Positions 10,901-22,469 of a stretch of 64,000 bases of DNA are shown in pieces. The stretch is from Trichostrongylus colubriformis (taxonomy: Eukaryota > Nematoda > Chromadorea > Rhabditida > Trichostrongylidae). Position 1 is the first letter of the stretch, and every line of letters begins with the position of its first letter. Location of the stretch: NCBI GenBank assembly GCA_963978905.1, contig OZ022261.1, positions 26,471,686-26,535,685 on the forward strand. The letters are read 5' to 3'. Below the pieces are notes generated by a model that was given only the letters and a program-made list of their open reading frames with translations, made no database searches and was not told where the DNA came from. The translations under genes were made by a program, and so were the position numbers.

Positions 10901-13900
10901 TCGCGAGTCAACGACGCCGTATGTTGTTGTGTACTGGAACGATTTACCTTGTCCTGCGCCTCATTTTAGGTGCAGATATGACAGCGAATCGTTTCGCGGC
11001 GTTTCACTCGCGGCGTCACCAGCACGACTTGCGAATCGATTGCTCTTGGTAGTCCAGCAGAGCGTGGCTGCGTCACATCTGCGCTTCCACCCATGCCAAA
11101 CTGCCCCGCTTGAAGGCGGCCATGCCCTGCCAATGCCACTCGCACTCGCTGCGCCGCTCACCGTGGACGGCCACGCGACTCGCTGTCATATCTGCCCACA
11201 CCCATTTTTGGTAACCGCTTCTTGGAAAGGCTCGAAGTGACCATGGAACCATCGCCTCCTATGCTTCACCTTCAGCCAATGCGCGAAAAAGGGAAGTGTC
11301 GGACCCATGCGGGGTCACAAAAGGGCGCGCGTGTGGCCAACACGAGGGAAGGAAGGAACGAACTTTGTACTCTGAGGCCCATATATAAAGGGCACCTTCC
11401 ACAAGAGATATAGATTTTTCTTTGGAGACGACCCGGACTCGCCCCTCGACGACATCCCGGCAGCCCTCACCCGGAAGACCCCTCGCCGTCGCCTGCAATT
11501 TTTTTTCACATTGTTATTATTACTGTTGTGTTTACCACCCTCGTACTCTGTGAAGGGCAGATATCGTACAGAAGAAGTAATATGAAGAAGGAATCAATTA
11601 TGGAGGGGCAGGAGTGCAAGTTAAACGGCTAACTTCTCGACACTGTTCCAGTTGCTCAGAAAACACCTTACTGGAATGCGATCAAACCGATGAGAGGATA
11701 GTATAATGCCTTCAGTTGGCGCGAGGGCAAGACTGTGGGACCAGGGTGCACCGGGAGTCGAGGATTCCTCGACAGGGGGTCGTAGACTGGACAGAGGAAG
11801 AGGTCGTACCTGCAGAAGTCAGCGATAAGCGCTGGAATCTAAACTTCCAATATACAGATGAGAAACGAAGGGTATTTTACAGCGAGCTCGTGTGAGGAAA
11901 TGTGGGATAAATGTCTTTCTGCTTCAGGCAAGAATACATAGCGATAGAAGACATTGCAATCAATACGGCGATTACTGGTTGGTTATTACAGAGGTCAAAA
12001 ACGGAAAGGTCGTGTTCGGTCTCCATTGAGTGGGGGGGGGGGGGGGTCGTACCGGAACGCCTATTTTTTTCGAACTTGGGGGTGTGTACCCTAATGTCAG
12101 GATTCCGCGAGCGAAGCAAGGCGGACGAGCTAAATGCGCTATGTTGTTGGGACCCGGAGAGATTACAAGTCAACTGCGTATCGCGCCCCTAGCATTAGCG
12201 TGTAATCCTTCTGACTAGGGAAGGTATTTTACTTCCCATGGAACTTCGGAATGAGCCCCGGGGGGATCGATAGAGCTTCGAACGCGGATTATAAGTGTGG
12301 AAACCAAAATTGCTATGTGGCATTCTGACGTGAGTTACGAGGGGTCAAATATTGCCTGTGACTTGCCTGTGACATCTCAACGGCGAGGCGCTTCGTACCG
12401 TAATGGCCTCCGTGGCTCAATGGTAGTGCCCCGGTTCTGCAGGCGCAAAGTCGTGGGTTTGCTTCCCGCCGGTGCAGGTTTTCTTGCATTTTGTGTTTCA
12501 TTGGCAGTAAGTGCTTTTCTTTCACTTTTAAACGTTTCCTTGTATGATATCCGCGCGTAGGGGCCGAATTACCCCTTTGTGCAAATTTCCAGCCGGATCC
12601 AGTTTTTGGCCCAACTTCGGAAAATTAGGGGTGGCCAGGGTGAAGTAGGAGTTTTTTGAATTTTCTTCCACAAAAAATCCTGCAAGCTGAACATGATAAC
12701 CTAAACATACCTATCACACTTGCCCATCACTCTAAACACACGTAACAAGCGCCGAGTAAGAGCATTTGCTGGGCAAGAGTCAACGACTACTCCTCTGTTG
12801 AATGGGTTGCCAGCCAATAATAGCCCATCAATTTTTCCGAGATTTGGTCAAATTCTCGAATTGGCTGAAAACTTGTCCCATATGGTAATTTGATCCCCTG
12901 AACATGAAAATCACACTTCCGTTTCGTTCGCGAAAATCGTTTCGCGTGAAAACGTATGGCTCGCGCGCTATGGGCTCCCAAACATACCATGAAATGGTAT
13001 TAGTCTTTTTTTTCAGAAAAACCTTCATAACTTCATTCAGGTAATTGTTTGACAGATTCTAAATACAAATTTGAGATCAGCATGTAAAAGCGCGTGCAGT
13101 GGTATGTGTCTCATTGCAAATGGCCATTTCGACAAACCGTCTGATGGCAAAGTGCCTCGCCAATGAGGTGTCACAGGCTAACATTGACCCCTCGTAACTC
13201 GCTTCAGAATGCCATTTAGCAATTTTGGTTTTCACAGTTATAATCAGCGTTCGAAGCTCAATCGATCTCCCCGGGTCTCATTTCAAAGTTCCATGGGAAG
13301 TAAAACACCTTCCCTAGTGAGATCCAACAACCGCGACGCGCATAGCTCGCACACACTGCGTTGCACGCCGCTCGTTGTCGTGCGACAATTCTGACGTAAG
13401 GGTACACATGCGACACTTGGGAGTGTCACTAGGATGCTGACGTTCAGAGGGTGTCGGCTTGTCAGGCGCCATCCTCTCTGCAGTGCGGTCTTTTACGTAC
13501 TCTACTCTAACAGCTATATCAATAAGGTGAATTGTCAGGACGCGTTGAAATACTATGTGCAATTTCCAAAGCTATTCCAAGTACAAGATTCTTGATAACG
13601 ACTCACGGCTAAGGTAATTATCATTCCAACGAGCATTACAGTGTAGCCGGTGCAGAACTTCCATCTTCCAGGACATTCTTTACCAAGAAGACCTCGAACA
13701 TATTTGGCTGAAGGACCTTTCAGAAGTGTCTGGAAAACATCAGCTATATTCCTATTCAACCCGTGTATCTGCGCTGACAAATTTTTTGAAATCGAAACTG
13801 AAAACACCCAAATTTCCCACGGCATTGGAGTTCCAAATGCTATTCCTCATGTGCACTGCAGAAGAAGCCGCCAGAGCACCGCGGAGTTTCAAGGTAAAGC

Positions 13901-16900
13901 TGCATTCCAGCGATGGGTGAGGTAAAGAATCGAAGAAGATGGTTAGACCACGCACCGCATCATCGGCTTCTCCTGCACAACACTCCCGTTGCATGCGTCC
14001 ATGGTGTTGGTGGAACCAGTTACAACCTATCTATTGCCTTTGAAATCATTTGTAGAAACAACAAAAATTGCCTGAATTAGGTAGACGATTCCGATCAGGC
14101 AAAAGACGAGAGTCGCTATGGAGAAGAGAAGTACAATCCATCCAATAGCAGAATCCGACAATGAGGAATGAGAGAAAATGTGAGTGTAAGGACCTGAATA
14201 TGTTGGAAATAACTCGTTCAATGGCGGCATTATACAACACTTCATCCGATACATATAGTTGATTTTGTGCATTTTTCTGTGAAATTCATTCTTAGAAAAT
14301 ATCCATGAGATCTCGATCTGATGTTTGATAAATACGTGACTTCACTTTCGACTAGAATCAATTATCTCTGGAATTATCGACATGCGCAATTTTGGAAGGT
14401 TTTTGTTCTGGTGTAACGGTTAGCAAAATGCGGCTTTAGCAAATGTTTCCTCTTGATCGCCCCATTTAGTGCACATCGACACCGATAATTGCCATAATAG
14501 ACCGAACACACACGTTCATATAGAACCATAAAATGTGGTAAAGTACAAATGTGGTATCTACCATTACCGTAAGTCTAAATCCAACACCTATGCTCCCATC
14601 ATACTTTATGGGACAGGATATTCTCCATAAGGCTTGAATTAGTTCAGGATTTAGTACTTCATCAATAAAAGGCCACGTAATAATCTCCGGAGCCACATAG
14701 AAATCTTCGTCGATAATAGTGTGTCAACAATTCACAGCATTTTGAGCCTGGACCTACATGTTTTTGAGTCTATTTAAGTTGTGATTGATTGTTTTCATTT
14801 CTGAAATAATCCAAAAATTTGAAGCGTCTTACATCTATAAATACGGGAACCATTCTTGAATACACATCGATAAACAAATGAGTGATCCGGCGGGAAATAG
14901 TCGTCGTCTATGGTAGCATTTCGTAATTCGGGTTCATTCACCTGGAAGAATTATGTACTTTGTGATACAATAACCGTCAACAAATTAGTTTCCACAAAAA
15001 AGATACAAGCACAGCAAGAGTACAATTTTGTGAGATTGTCTCGGCCAAAGATGGTCAAATGGCCGATAATGTGAGGAATGGCATTCACATTCTCGCAGCG
15101 GACACGTTTTCGCGGACTAGCATAACTGAGTATCAACTGGAGCTGCATGGATCTGTGATACGGGGCAGTGATACGCGCCTAAACAATGTGCCCAGTTTTG
15201 GGAAGGGTTCGGTCACGGGAGTCCATCGAGTGAAGGGCCTTGCTGTGAGTTCAAACAATGCTTTTCATTGCGTTCCGCCACACTGTTTCTCTTTGAACCC
15301 TTGGGTTTCTTACACTGATAATGTCGCTCTCCATTGATGAGTTTCCTCCAATATGTTTTCAGTACCTTCCAGGCTGTATTGGTAGCACTAGACCTGAGCC
15401 ACTAAATTTGTCGCCTCTATCTTGTTCTTGTTCTCAGCCCTGCAGGGCTGTTATGTCTCCAGCCATTGCCCTCAAAAGGTATTTGAAAACAGCATTAGGG
15501 GTAATGTGGTAATGGAGAAATCCCTACGAGAAGTCACTCACATGGTAGTCCTGGGCCTAAGAAGGCAATCTGTAGCGAAATCCCGGTGAAAAAGCGCCCC
15601 TCCGAGCTACAGAAACGCCGCAACCGCCCATCTGTCCCGCCTCTTAATAAGTCGATCCCGCCTCCGGATGACGTAACTCCCGATTGACTGGGGTGGGAGC
15701 GACCGAGGAGATGCGGCAGGATCGAAGGTTTAGCGGCGCGCTTTCGCAGTTTTAGCTTGGAGCTCACTCAAAAAAAAGATGCTGTCGTATTTCCAAACAT
15801 TCTCTTGTGTTTACTTGTTTCCAACATGCCAATGGAAAACTAGATCAGACTACGCGCATCTGGACGGACAGGTCGTCCGCGTCAAGAATCAACAGTGGAA
15901 AGGGGTCCTATTTTTCAGGTTTTTGGCCAATTCCATCAGTTGTTTCTTCACTGTCCTGTTACTAGACATCTCGATTTTCACATTCACTACTTCTTTTACT
16001 TTTCGTCCGACTTTCCCCTAATGCTGTCTTGAAGTATGAGAGTTTTTTGAAGATCAGAATGAATGAACCACAAAACATAAAACAATATTATGGTTAAGTC
16101 GCACCTCCAATATCATGCGATTGACCGGATCCGTCAGGAGGTCTACTGTTTTCAGTGAAATACCTTGTTCAGCGATTAATGGATCCACAATTAGCCAGCT
16201 CAGCTTTTCAATGAAGCCTATAAATGCTGCTTCAGGCAAAGCCTTTCAGAATCAATCGTTACATTCCTTACAAACCTGTTGCAAGCTCCAGAGGAAGTAT
16301 TATGAAAATACAACAAACATTGAAGACGTCAGCAAGTGTGGCAGCCGCAAATGCACGGCGGAACCTGAAACAGTAATGTACCTTTCTAAAAACTCAATTT
16401 CTTCAGTGCAAGGGGTTGTCTATAACACAGGCAAGGGCGACCAGTACGTCCATATAGGAGTGGCTACTAACTGAATGGTCCCATTAAGAGATACCTTTAG
16501 AGACTATTCAAGTCGACTACGGCACATTAAAGTAGACACGTTAAGGAAAGCAGTGACAGATAAGGAACGGGATAAAGCGATCAAACCCAGAATCAAGATC
16601 TCTCCCTAGCAGCGATCCTTGTTTAGTACGTCCTTCCCTTTCCTCTGCGTCACTGGAGAAGGTGATACAGGACTTCCAAACCCTGTTACCAACCTTGAAC
16701 CTCCACCCCTCCCTCCACCGCTGCGCCGCCACCAGCCTCCACCGCGCTGGAACGCAGCGGCGCGAGGTGGTTATAGATCATTCCTCAGAGAGTTGCCTTA
16801 CCATTTAAGGGAAACATGTTTTCTCAGTCCGACTTCCCCATTACCTCTAACTGTGTCTTTGAATGACATGTCAGTGACTAGCTTATCGGTTAGAATCCCA

Positions 16901-19900
16901 ATATAGTTCAAGTGGCTTTGACTGATCGAATATTGTCCATACCAACCAAATGTTTGCTTTGCGATAGGTAGGTGATATGATTTACTGCATTAGGAGCGTG
17001 CTTTCGGCACTTCCTGACACTGCGGGCCAAAGTGCGGATCAATTTAGCAATAAAATTTCTCTGCGATTTTAAAGTGGGTATTTTAGGAAGGTAGTGTATA
17101 TGTACTGAGTAGAAATTAGGACGCTCCAACAAGATCAACATGCCACACGAACCGTGTTGCCGCCGCGAACGCCAAGCTTTGGTGGCCCCGGTGTGAGTCA
17201 ACCGCCCCTCAGGAGGCGAGGCGACTACCGCAACGCGTGACCTGTTTCAATTAGAATGACCTGACGTCCTTATCATTGGATAATATTGCCATGAAACCGT
17301 TCAGCTCGTCAGTTGTTTCACTGGTTCTCTCAATGTTTAGCTGTAAGTAATTCTATAAACTTACTCTTCAGGCTTGCCTGAATAAGCTAGAGAGACGATC
17401 GCGTTCACCAGTGTACCGCCCAACTCTGAGCCCATCATTACGGGAATAGCGTCGTGGACAGTTAACACTAAAAGTTATATTGTTACAGATCTCCTGCACT
17501 ATTATAACCTTCTAGAGGTGTTAAAGTAAGAAGAGTTGGATTTCGTGAAAAACCTACTGTCAGCTGCTATCATTCCAACCAGTACATTAATAGTTGTAGT
17601 GGCGCTTTGAAGAATTACCGTGGCCATCATTCCCACCATAACTGCTGATATTGGATCGTTGATCAATGGCGAGGCTTTTATAGCTTTTCCTGGAAAAGGA
17701 AACTATACTGAAATCTGATAAAATTTGTTCGATGTATTGAATACCTTGTATTGTGTAATACAAATCGGCTATGACCCACTTCAATCGAATCACCCTTCAT
17801 AAAATTCCTCTTTAAAAACGGCCTGATTCCCGAGTATTATGGCACAAAGGGCCGACCGGAGGGGGTAGAGTCAAGGAAGATACACAATGCTTTCCCTTCA
17901 GAGCTTCGCAATTCGTTCTAATAATGGTACCCATCTCCGAAATTTACGTCCACTCATAGAATCGGGAGACCTCGGACTATAGATGGTCAGTGTAGGACCT
18001 ACGACGGATGACGTGTAGCTGTGACGATTTTCCAATGGGTTCATCTTTCACTGGGCCACTAAATTCAAGCCGCTGATTCATCATTTTTGTACAGATTTAG
18101 GTACACATCCACGCAGGCAACCAAAGGAAAATCCTGCACACCATAAGGGGCGGTGCCGGCAATGAGACCATTTGCCTTTCTTGATAGAAGCCGATAGGAA
18201 CATATCCACGATGGTAGATAGATGCCTAGCGCTATGAAAAAAGGCTAAGCTGTGCACGATTTCAGTTATGACTTTGGGTGCAGTACAGGAGCCGATACGC
18301 CGTGCGTGTCATGCGCGACGTTTTCAGCAAGCTGCGCTTAGAAGCTAGATTGAAAAGCGCGCTGCGCGGATCCGCTTCGGCTCCTACTGCACCTGGAGTT
18401 AGATGCATTTTGGCAACAACATGGCCGACGCTTTACATATGGTTGATGTGCACGTGTACATAAACGATAAAAAACCGCAGAATAATCATCATCAAAGCTG
18501 TTCCGCTATGCAATCAAAAAAATATCATTAAAATCAAAATCTCATTAGAATAACGTCGAAATCATATTCAAACACACCGCTTCATTGAAATTTGGATCAC
18601 TTATACAACGATAAGAGGCTCTGTACTGAGTAGTCACTTAAAGCTAACATAGAAAGCGAAAGAGGTTCAAAGCGGTGCCAATTTACAAGGGGAACTCTCA
18701 TTTTTAAGAGTGTGTCGAACTACGGAGCACAAACTGTCTTTGGGCAGGGAGTTCTATGGTAAAGGGGTATTCAAAGGTTTTTTCTTCTGTCATTGTATTT
18801 TCTAGTACTATTGTGCTAATTTATTCATAACCTGACCCTTGCTTGTGTTCATATTAGATGCTTTTGTAATTCCCATTACGTCGGAAGGTGGCCCTTGGTG
18901 GGGTTGGCGGACCAACTAAGATGGTATCCGGAGTCGTGTGGTGCTCGAGCGACTTGCAGTGTTGGCGGGCCACTGCTCTTCACCACCAAGTTTTCCCACC
19001 CTACTGTCATTGATCCACGCACACTATCCGATGTTCGAGTTCGAGTTATGTTTATGTTTCTGTCTTCCATGTTTTTTTTCTTTTTTTTCTATCGGCAGTG
19101 CCTCTTTCCAGTATTTAACGTGGTATTTTTTGCCATGTGAAACCGATAATAAATAACGATAATGATAATGGAAATTTTCATTGATGGGAGTATATTGGAG
19201 GTTTGCAATACGTTAGATACCAGGTGAGACTCGAGCCCTTACCTGTTCAATCGAAGCACTATTAACCGAGTACAATCAGCCCCACTTGCTGAGAATTCTT
19301 CAGGACCCTCAAACAGAATCACCGCGCGATGCGAATCGTGTCAGCGCGTGCGACAAGCCCCATTGTGAAGAGGCTGCGGCAAGATTATAAGTTTCCGATT
19401 CGGCGCTCGAATACAGTAATTCAAAATGTGAGCATCGACTACTTTTCCGTCCGGGACCAGTTCCAAAAGTGAGCGTTGACTACTCTTCCGTCTGATGTCT
19501 GACCACGCGATGATTTTTGAAAAAGTCCTCACGGTAAAATGAAAATGTGGCGACAAAATTGCGTCAGAGGGTGGTAGTATAAGGGTGATCAGAAATGCGA
19601 ATTATCGGATCATCGAGGACAAAGCAGGAGCTTTTATCACTCATTTTTGCAATGGGGAGATAATGGAGAAATGCGTCTCTAACGCTATGGTTAGAGCGCA
19701 GAGAAGTCAGCGCCAGCCGAATCGGGTTCGAATTTTGCAAAGAAACGATATTGATAAAGCAAATACGTGCTTTTATCGATCCCATGTTAGCCTAAGCCTT
19801 GGGGGAGGAGGTCCCTTCCTCTGGGCTTAGGCGAATACGCGTAAGTGGTTGTTTAGTCTAGTTGAAGCGAATTTCTCGTTATATACAAATGGAGGAACAA

Positions 19901-21279
19901 TTTAATGGTTTCTAAGTTAGTTAGCTATATCTGGGCATAAAATAAGCTCGAGAGTGCCTTTAAGCAGAAATTGTGTGCGTGTGAGCCTTCGCATTCAATT
20001 TTACGGCTTCGTTTTGAATTACTGTATCCGAGCGCCGGATCGGAAACTTATAATCTTGTAGAGGCTACGCGCTTACGGACGCAGCCACTGCTTCCTGTGA
20101 CCTGACCCACGTGTCCCGACGCACACGCCTACTCGCCTCGCTTTCTGCGTAGCAGAATTCGTCGCAGAAAGAGCGATAAAAATCAAAGTTGCAAACAAAA
20201 ATAATCAGTACTTGTTAAGTTCGCTCACCTAGCCCTCTGCTTCCTAGCAGACTGAATGCTGTCGATAAGTTGCTAAGTGAACAAATATACAGAAATAGAA
20301 TAACAAAAATGGCCATACAGCGTGTAATGCACATGAAATAATAGAACACTTTCGCACCCGTCGTTAACGCTGAAAGTAAAAAACTTACGTATAGAAATCC
20401 CTTCTTGGAGTTGCCTATAAGGCAACTCTGGCTATCCAAATATAGGGTGCTTCCAGAAGCGGTTATGGGTTGTGTTCTATGTTACCTGTACTATTTCTCC
20501 TCGATATACAGTGTAGAGGCCGTAGGAATGTTTTGCCATTCTACAGGGTGCTACTGAAGTAGGGAGGGGCCCTCCACTAGGCTCTGCATCCCTAACGCTG
20601 TGGCTAGAGCGCAGTCTGACAAAGGAATCTGAATAATCCCAGAATCGATTCCGATCCAAGCCACATCATTTTATCTGAGGCTCACTAGTAAGACCTCTCT
20701 TCACATCCTAAAAGATTAGGCACTGATATACCTTGAAGACATAGGTTGATGGTCTTAGATGTGTGACTCGGTGAGATAGCGTAGATGACAAAAATCTCAA
20801 AAGGACCTGCGATATTAGCGTCAACCTGGAGCAACTGCGTCATTTCATAGGTCCAGTTGCTCGCGAGAGGAGCATAGGTACTTGGAGATATTTATGGAAA
20901 TGATGTCCTCGTCAAACGATGTATAACGTGCACTACACAGATAGTCACAGAGATGAATGCGTTTGGGCAATCGCCTGGTTGGCGCGCTAATGGGCTTCGC
21001 GCCTCCTATGTATCAGTTGCCGCCTGTTTTATTCGAATTCGAATGGAGTCATGGATGGGCAAGTGAACTCGAATGAACCTGCGCGGATTACGAGGCTAAT
21101 CGTTTATCAAAAACGATTTTCCAAATCGTAAGGGTATGAAGTCTGAATAGTATGAGCACACTCTTGAGAAAAATCAAAGAGAACTTACTGGACCATCTTA
21201 AATTCTTGGACGACGTCTCTCGATCAGATGACCAAGCCGAATTAGCTACGGTAACAGCGTCGACAACCTTGGCACTCAT
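7903..21279 (-). CDS. SLC34-type sodium/phosphate cotransporter (NaPi-II family), complete, 14 exons
   Basis: Exons, in order on the minus strand: 21279-21189, 20369-20229, 17689-17558, 17467-17365, 16364-16276, 16217-16105, 14941-14833, 14704-14605, 14276-14060, 13729-13607, 10452-10292, 10233-10107, 9548-9393, 8121-7903. They sum to 1881 nt (626 residues) with every phase matching. Homology covers the whole SLC34 fold: span 1 (LYICSLSNLSTAFSLLG), repeat 1 (VILQSATTTINVLVGMI, then AIPVMMGSELGGTLVNAIV), and FRRAFAAATLADVFN. An extracellular loop with several Cys and two N-glycosylation sequons (NAT, NGS) follows. Next come repeat 2 (QSNNIFSSALTPLVGSG, then LVLGSNIGGSFSAVLAAL), YRWFIVVF and YLRSLEPYD. 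The family imports inorganic phosphate with Na+ at the plasma membrane. The weakest acceptor is exon 8 (ATCGACGAAG). The Ser-rich QSSS motifs are altered in both halves. The protein ends in QTQV, a class I PDZ ligand form. Confidence 0.95.
10575..10745. repeat. Foldback element, family I, copy in transporter intron
   Basis: Ends CGCGTTCATATTTTGC and GCAAACTATGAACGCG are inverted repeats. The core (GGCATGGCTGC, CACAGGCAGCGAAACAG, GACGCAGGCAACG) recurs at 36793-36960, in part at 49125-49240, and inverted and shortened at 60700-60811. It is non-coding and MITE-like. Confidence 0.65.
10968..11199. repeat. Foldback element, family D, copy 2
   Basis: Terminal inverted repeats GGTGCAGATATGACAGCGAA and CGCTGTCATATCTGCCC bound the same core as 6491-6702 and 57059-57323. 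It lies in the intron between transporter exons 10 and 11. Confidence 0.7.
11745..11950. repeat. Dispersed repeat K, copy 1 (GAGGATTCCTCGA...GGGGTCGTA signature)
   Basis: This block starts at GGGAGTCGAGGATTCCTCGA and runs through GGAATCTAAACTTCCAATAT and GATGAGAAACGAAGGGTAT. It is closely matched at 50328-50530, in the same order. The head alone recurs near 32893, 37529 and, degenerate, 44274. Confidence 0.65.
12215..13317. mobile_element. TIR/foldback element (1103 bp) inserted into a family C element, TGA duplication
   Basis: Inverted arms of roughly 150 bp begin CTAGGGAAGGTATTTTACTT and end AAGTAAAACACCTTCCCTAG. TGA is duplicated at 12212-12214 and 13318-13320. The site in intact family C copies (TTCTGAGACCCAAC) has a single TGA, so the boundaries are certain. 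The element has no transposase. It carries a tRNA-like stretch at 12406-12478, and its interior resembles that of the TIR element at 51151-52473. A 3-bp TNA duplication is seen with PIF/Harbinger-type elements, but assignment is open. Confidence 0.85.
12406..12478 (+). other. Degenerate tRNA-like sequence inside a TIR element
   Basis: A D-arm TGGCTCAATGGTAG and a T-arm GTGGGTTTGCTTCCCGC with a good five-pair stem are spaced as in a tRNA. CTGCAGG stands where an anticodon loop would be (GCA if read as Cys). Only about four of seven acceptor pairs form and the anticodon stem fails. I therefore read this as a decayed tRNA or SINE head, not a working gene. Confidence 0.4.
15487..16035. mobile_element. 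TIR element, family B, copy 1 (about 545 bp)
   Basis: Ends ACAGCATTAGGGGTAATG and CCCCTAATGCTGTC are inverted repeats, each flanked by TTGAA (a degraded TTAA). The interior is collinear with 31254-31785, sharing GAGATGCGGCAGGATCGAA, CCAATGGAAAACT and CCTGTTACTAG. It lies in the intron between transporter exons 6 and 7. No transposase is encoded. Confidence 0.75.
19378..20060. repeat. Foldback element with a SINE inside
   Basis: CAAGATTATAAGTTTCCGAT with the following CGGCGCTCG at the left is mirrored at the right by CGAGCGCCGGATCGGAAACT and TATAATCTTG. The arms are about 50 bp. Hairpin SINE copy 2 (19673-19885) lies between them. Confidence 0.6.
19673..19885 (+). repeat. Hairpin SINE, copy 2
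   Basis: The head GTCTCTAACGCTATGGTTAG is followed by the B box GGGTTCGAATTT and the strong hairpin GCCTAAGCC...GGGCTTAGGC at 19790-19832. The 3' block AGTTGAAGCGAATTTCTCGT matches copy 3 at 45630. It sits in the intron between transporter exons 2 and 3. Confidence 0.75.
20575..20660 (+). repeat. Hairpin SINE, head-only fragment
   Basis: CTCTGCATCCCTAACGCTGT with GGCTAGAGCGCAG matches the head of the SINE family; the body and hairpin are missing. It lies in the first intron of the transporter gene. Confidence 0.55.
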
Positions 21280-21280
21280 T

Positions 21281-21290
21281 ACTGTTGCAG
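21281..21290 (-). promoter_or_regulatory. Possible trans-splice acceptor ahead of the SLC34-like start codon
   Basis: The ATG at 21279-21277 is preceded two bases upstream by CAACAG, an acceptor-like AG. Nematode genes often receive a spliced leader a few bases before the start codon, so this may set the mRNA 5' end. It could equally be the acceptor of a cis-spliced 5' UTR exon. Confidence 0.35.
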
Positions 21291-21710
21291 TGGCATGCAG
21301 TCTCCAATAGTCAGTGCAATTCCCTTAATGCTTGCCGAACAAATTAATTCAGGAATATGTAATCAAACACGTATGTAATCAGGAGAGTCTTGATGAACTC
21401 TAGCTGGGAGACATGTGGACAATTTTTGAGCTTTCGGAAAATTTTTCAGGTACTTTCCTCCCTCGGTAGTGCATCAAAGCTGCGGAGAATCATTCAGAAT
21501 TCAAATCTCACAAATAGAACCTGCATATGTGACCTAACAAATAAGCTAATTAGCTTACAAATTAGCTTACGAGCTGGAGCCGCCGTATGTTACACCTACA
21601 ACAAGGCGCAGGGCGCGGCATCGCTTTAGGTCCCAACCACACATGGGGGCCCTCGTTCGCATCTATCGCGTCGCACACTGAACCCCGCAATGCACCTGAT
21701 GACACACGCC

Positions 21711-21931
21711 GGGTGTGTACCCTTATGTCATGATATCGCACCGTGGCATGTCGCAAGCGAGGCGATGCGGACGAGCTAAGGGCGCCATGTTGTTGGTTTC
21801 CGAAGCGATTACAAGTCAACTGCGCATGGCATCCCAGTTAAGACCCAACTACGGCGACGCGCACAGCTCGCACATACTGCGTCGTCCGTCGCTCGTCGTC
21901 GTGCGAAATCCTGACATAAGGGTACACACCC
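21711..21931. repeat. Foldback element, family C, intact copy
   Basis: Mirror-image ends GGGTGTGTACCCTTATGTCA and TGACATAAGGGTACACACCC bound a 221 bp unit rich in GATTACAAGTCAACTGCGCA and CGACGCGCACAGCTCGCACA. The ends pair almost perfectly. Located just upstream of the transporter start. Confidence 0.8.
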
Positions 21932-22228
21932 ACGCAGACGCAGTGCCGGGAACACATATATGCTGCTCACTTTTGCAAGAAGGAACTCAGAAATAGCGTA
22001 AGAGTCAGAGAAATTTTTCATATTGTGCTTCACTTCTCATTTCCAAAAGCCCGTAATTCAAGTGCGAGTTATGCTTCTTCTGAATAACTGGTATAAGCAC
22101 AATGAGACCGCGGAAAAGATCTTAGTTAGTGTAGATTGCAGAAATGGACGTCGTTAGTCGCGTATGGGTGTGATGCAAAAGGAGCCAATGCCAGCCGTAA
22201 AGTTCAAAGGACGACGCGCTCATTTCCA

Positions 22229-22469
22229 GGTTGTGTACCTTTACGTCTGGATTTCGCACGAAGACGAGAAGCGTGCGACGCAGTGTGTACGAGCTATGCT
22301 CGTCGCGGTAGTTGGGTCTTAGAACGATTACACGGTAATGTTAGGGCGCGACACGAAGTTGTCTTGTATTCGCTTCGGGACTCAACAACATGGCGCCTTT
22401 AGCTAGTCCACATTGCTTCGCTTGCGTCATGCCACGGTGTAAAATCCTAACGTAAGGGCACACACCCCC
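22229..22469. repeat. Foldback element, family C, diverged copy
   Basis: Ends GGTTGTGTACCTTTACGTC and CTAACGTAAGGGCACACACC are inverted repeats of the family C type, with TTGGGTCTTAGAACGATTAC in the core. Confidence 0.7.

Larger units (their letters stand above)
12080..13410. repeat. Foldback element, family C, interrupted by a second element
   Basis: The left part 12080-12214 (GGGTGTGTACCCTAATGTCAG) and the right part 13318-13410 (CTGACGTAAGGGTACACA) together reproduce the intact family C copies at 21711-21931 and 54038-54276. The joined length is about 225 bp. They are separated by the 1.1 kb element 12215-13317. The family ends are mirror images, giving a snapback structure. Confidence 0.8.

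Noticed and set aside
12406..12478. Functional tRNA gene
   Set aside because: Acceptor and anticodon stems do not pair; kept only as a tRNA-like relic.
20370..20388. 19-nt GTAAGT...TTTCAG intron just before transporter exon 2
   Set aside because: Far too short to splice; the phase and homology are satisfied by joining exon 2 to the exon at 21189-21279.
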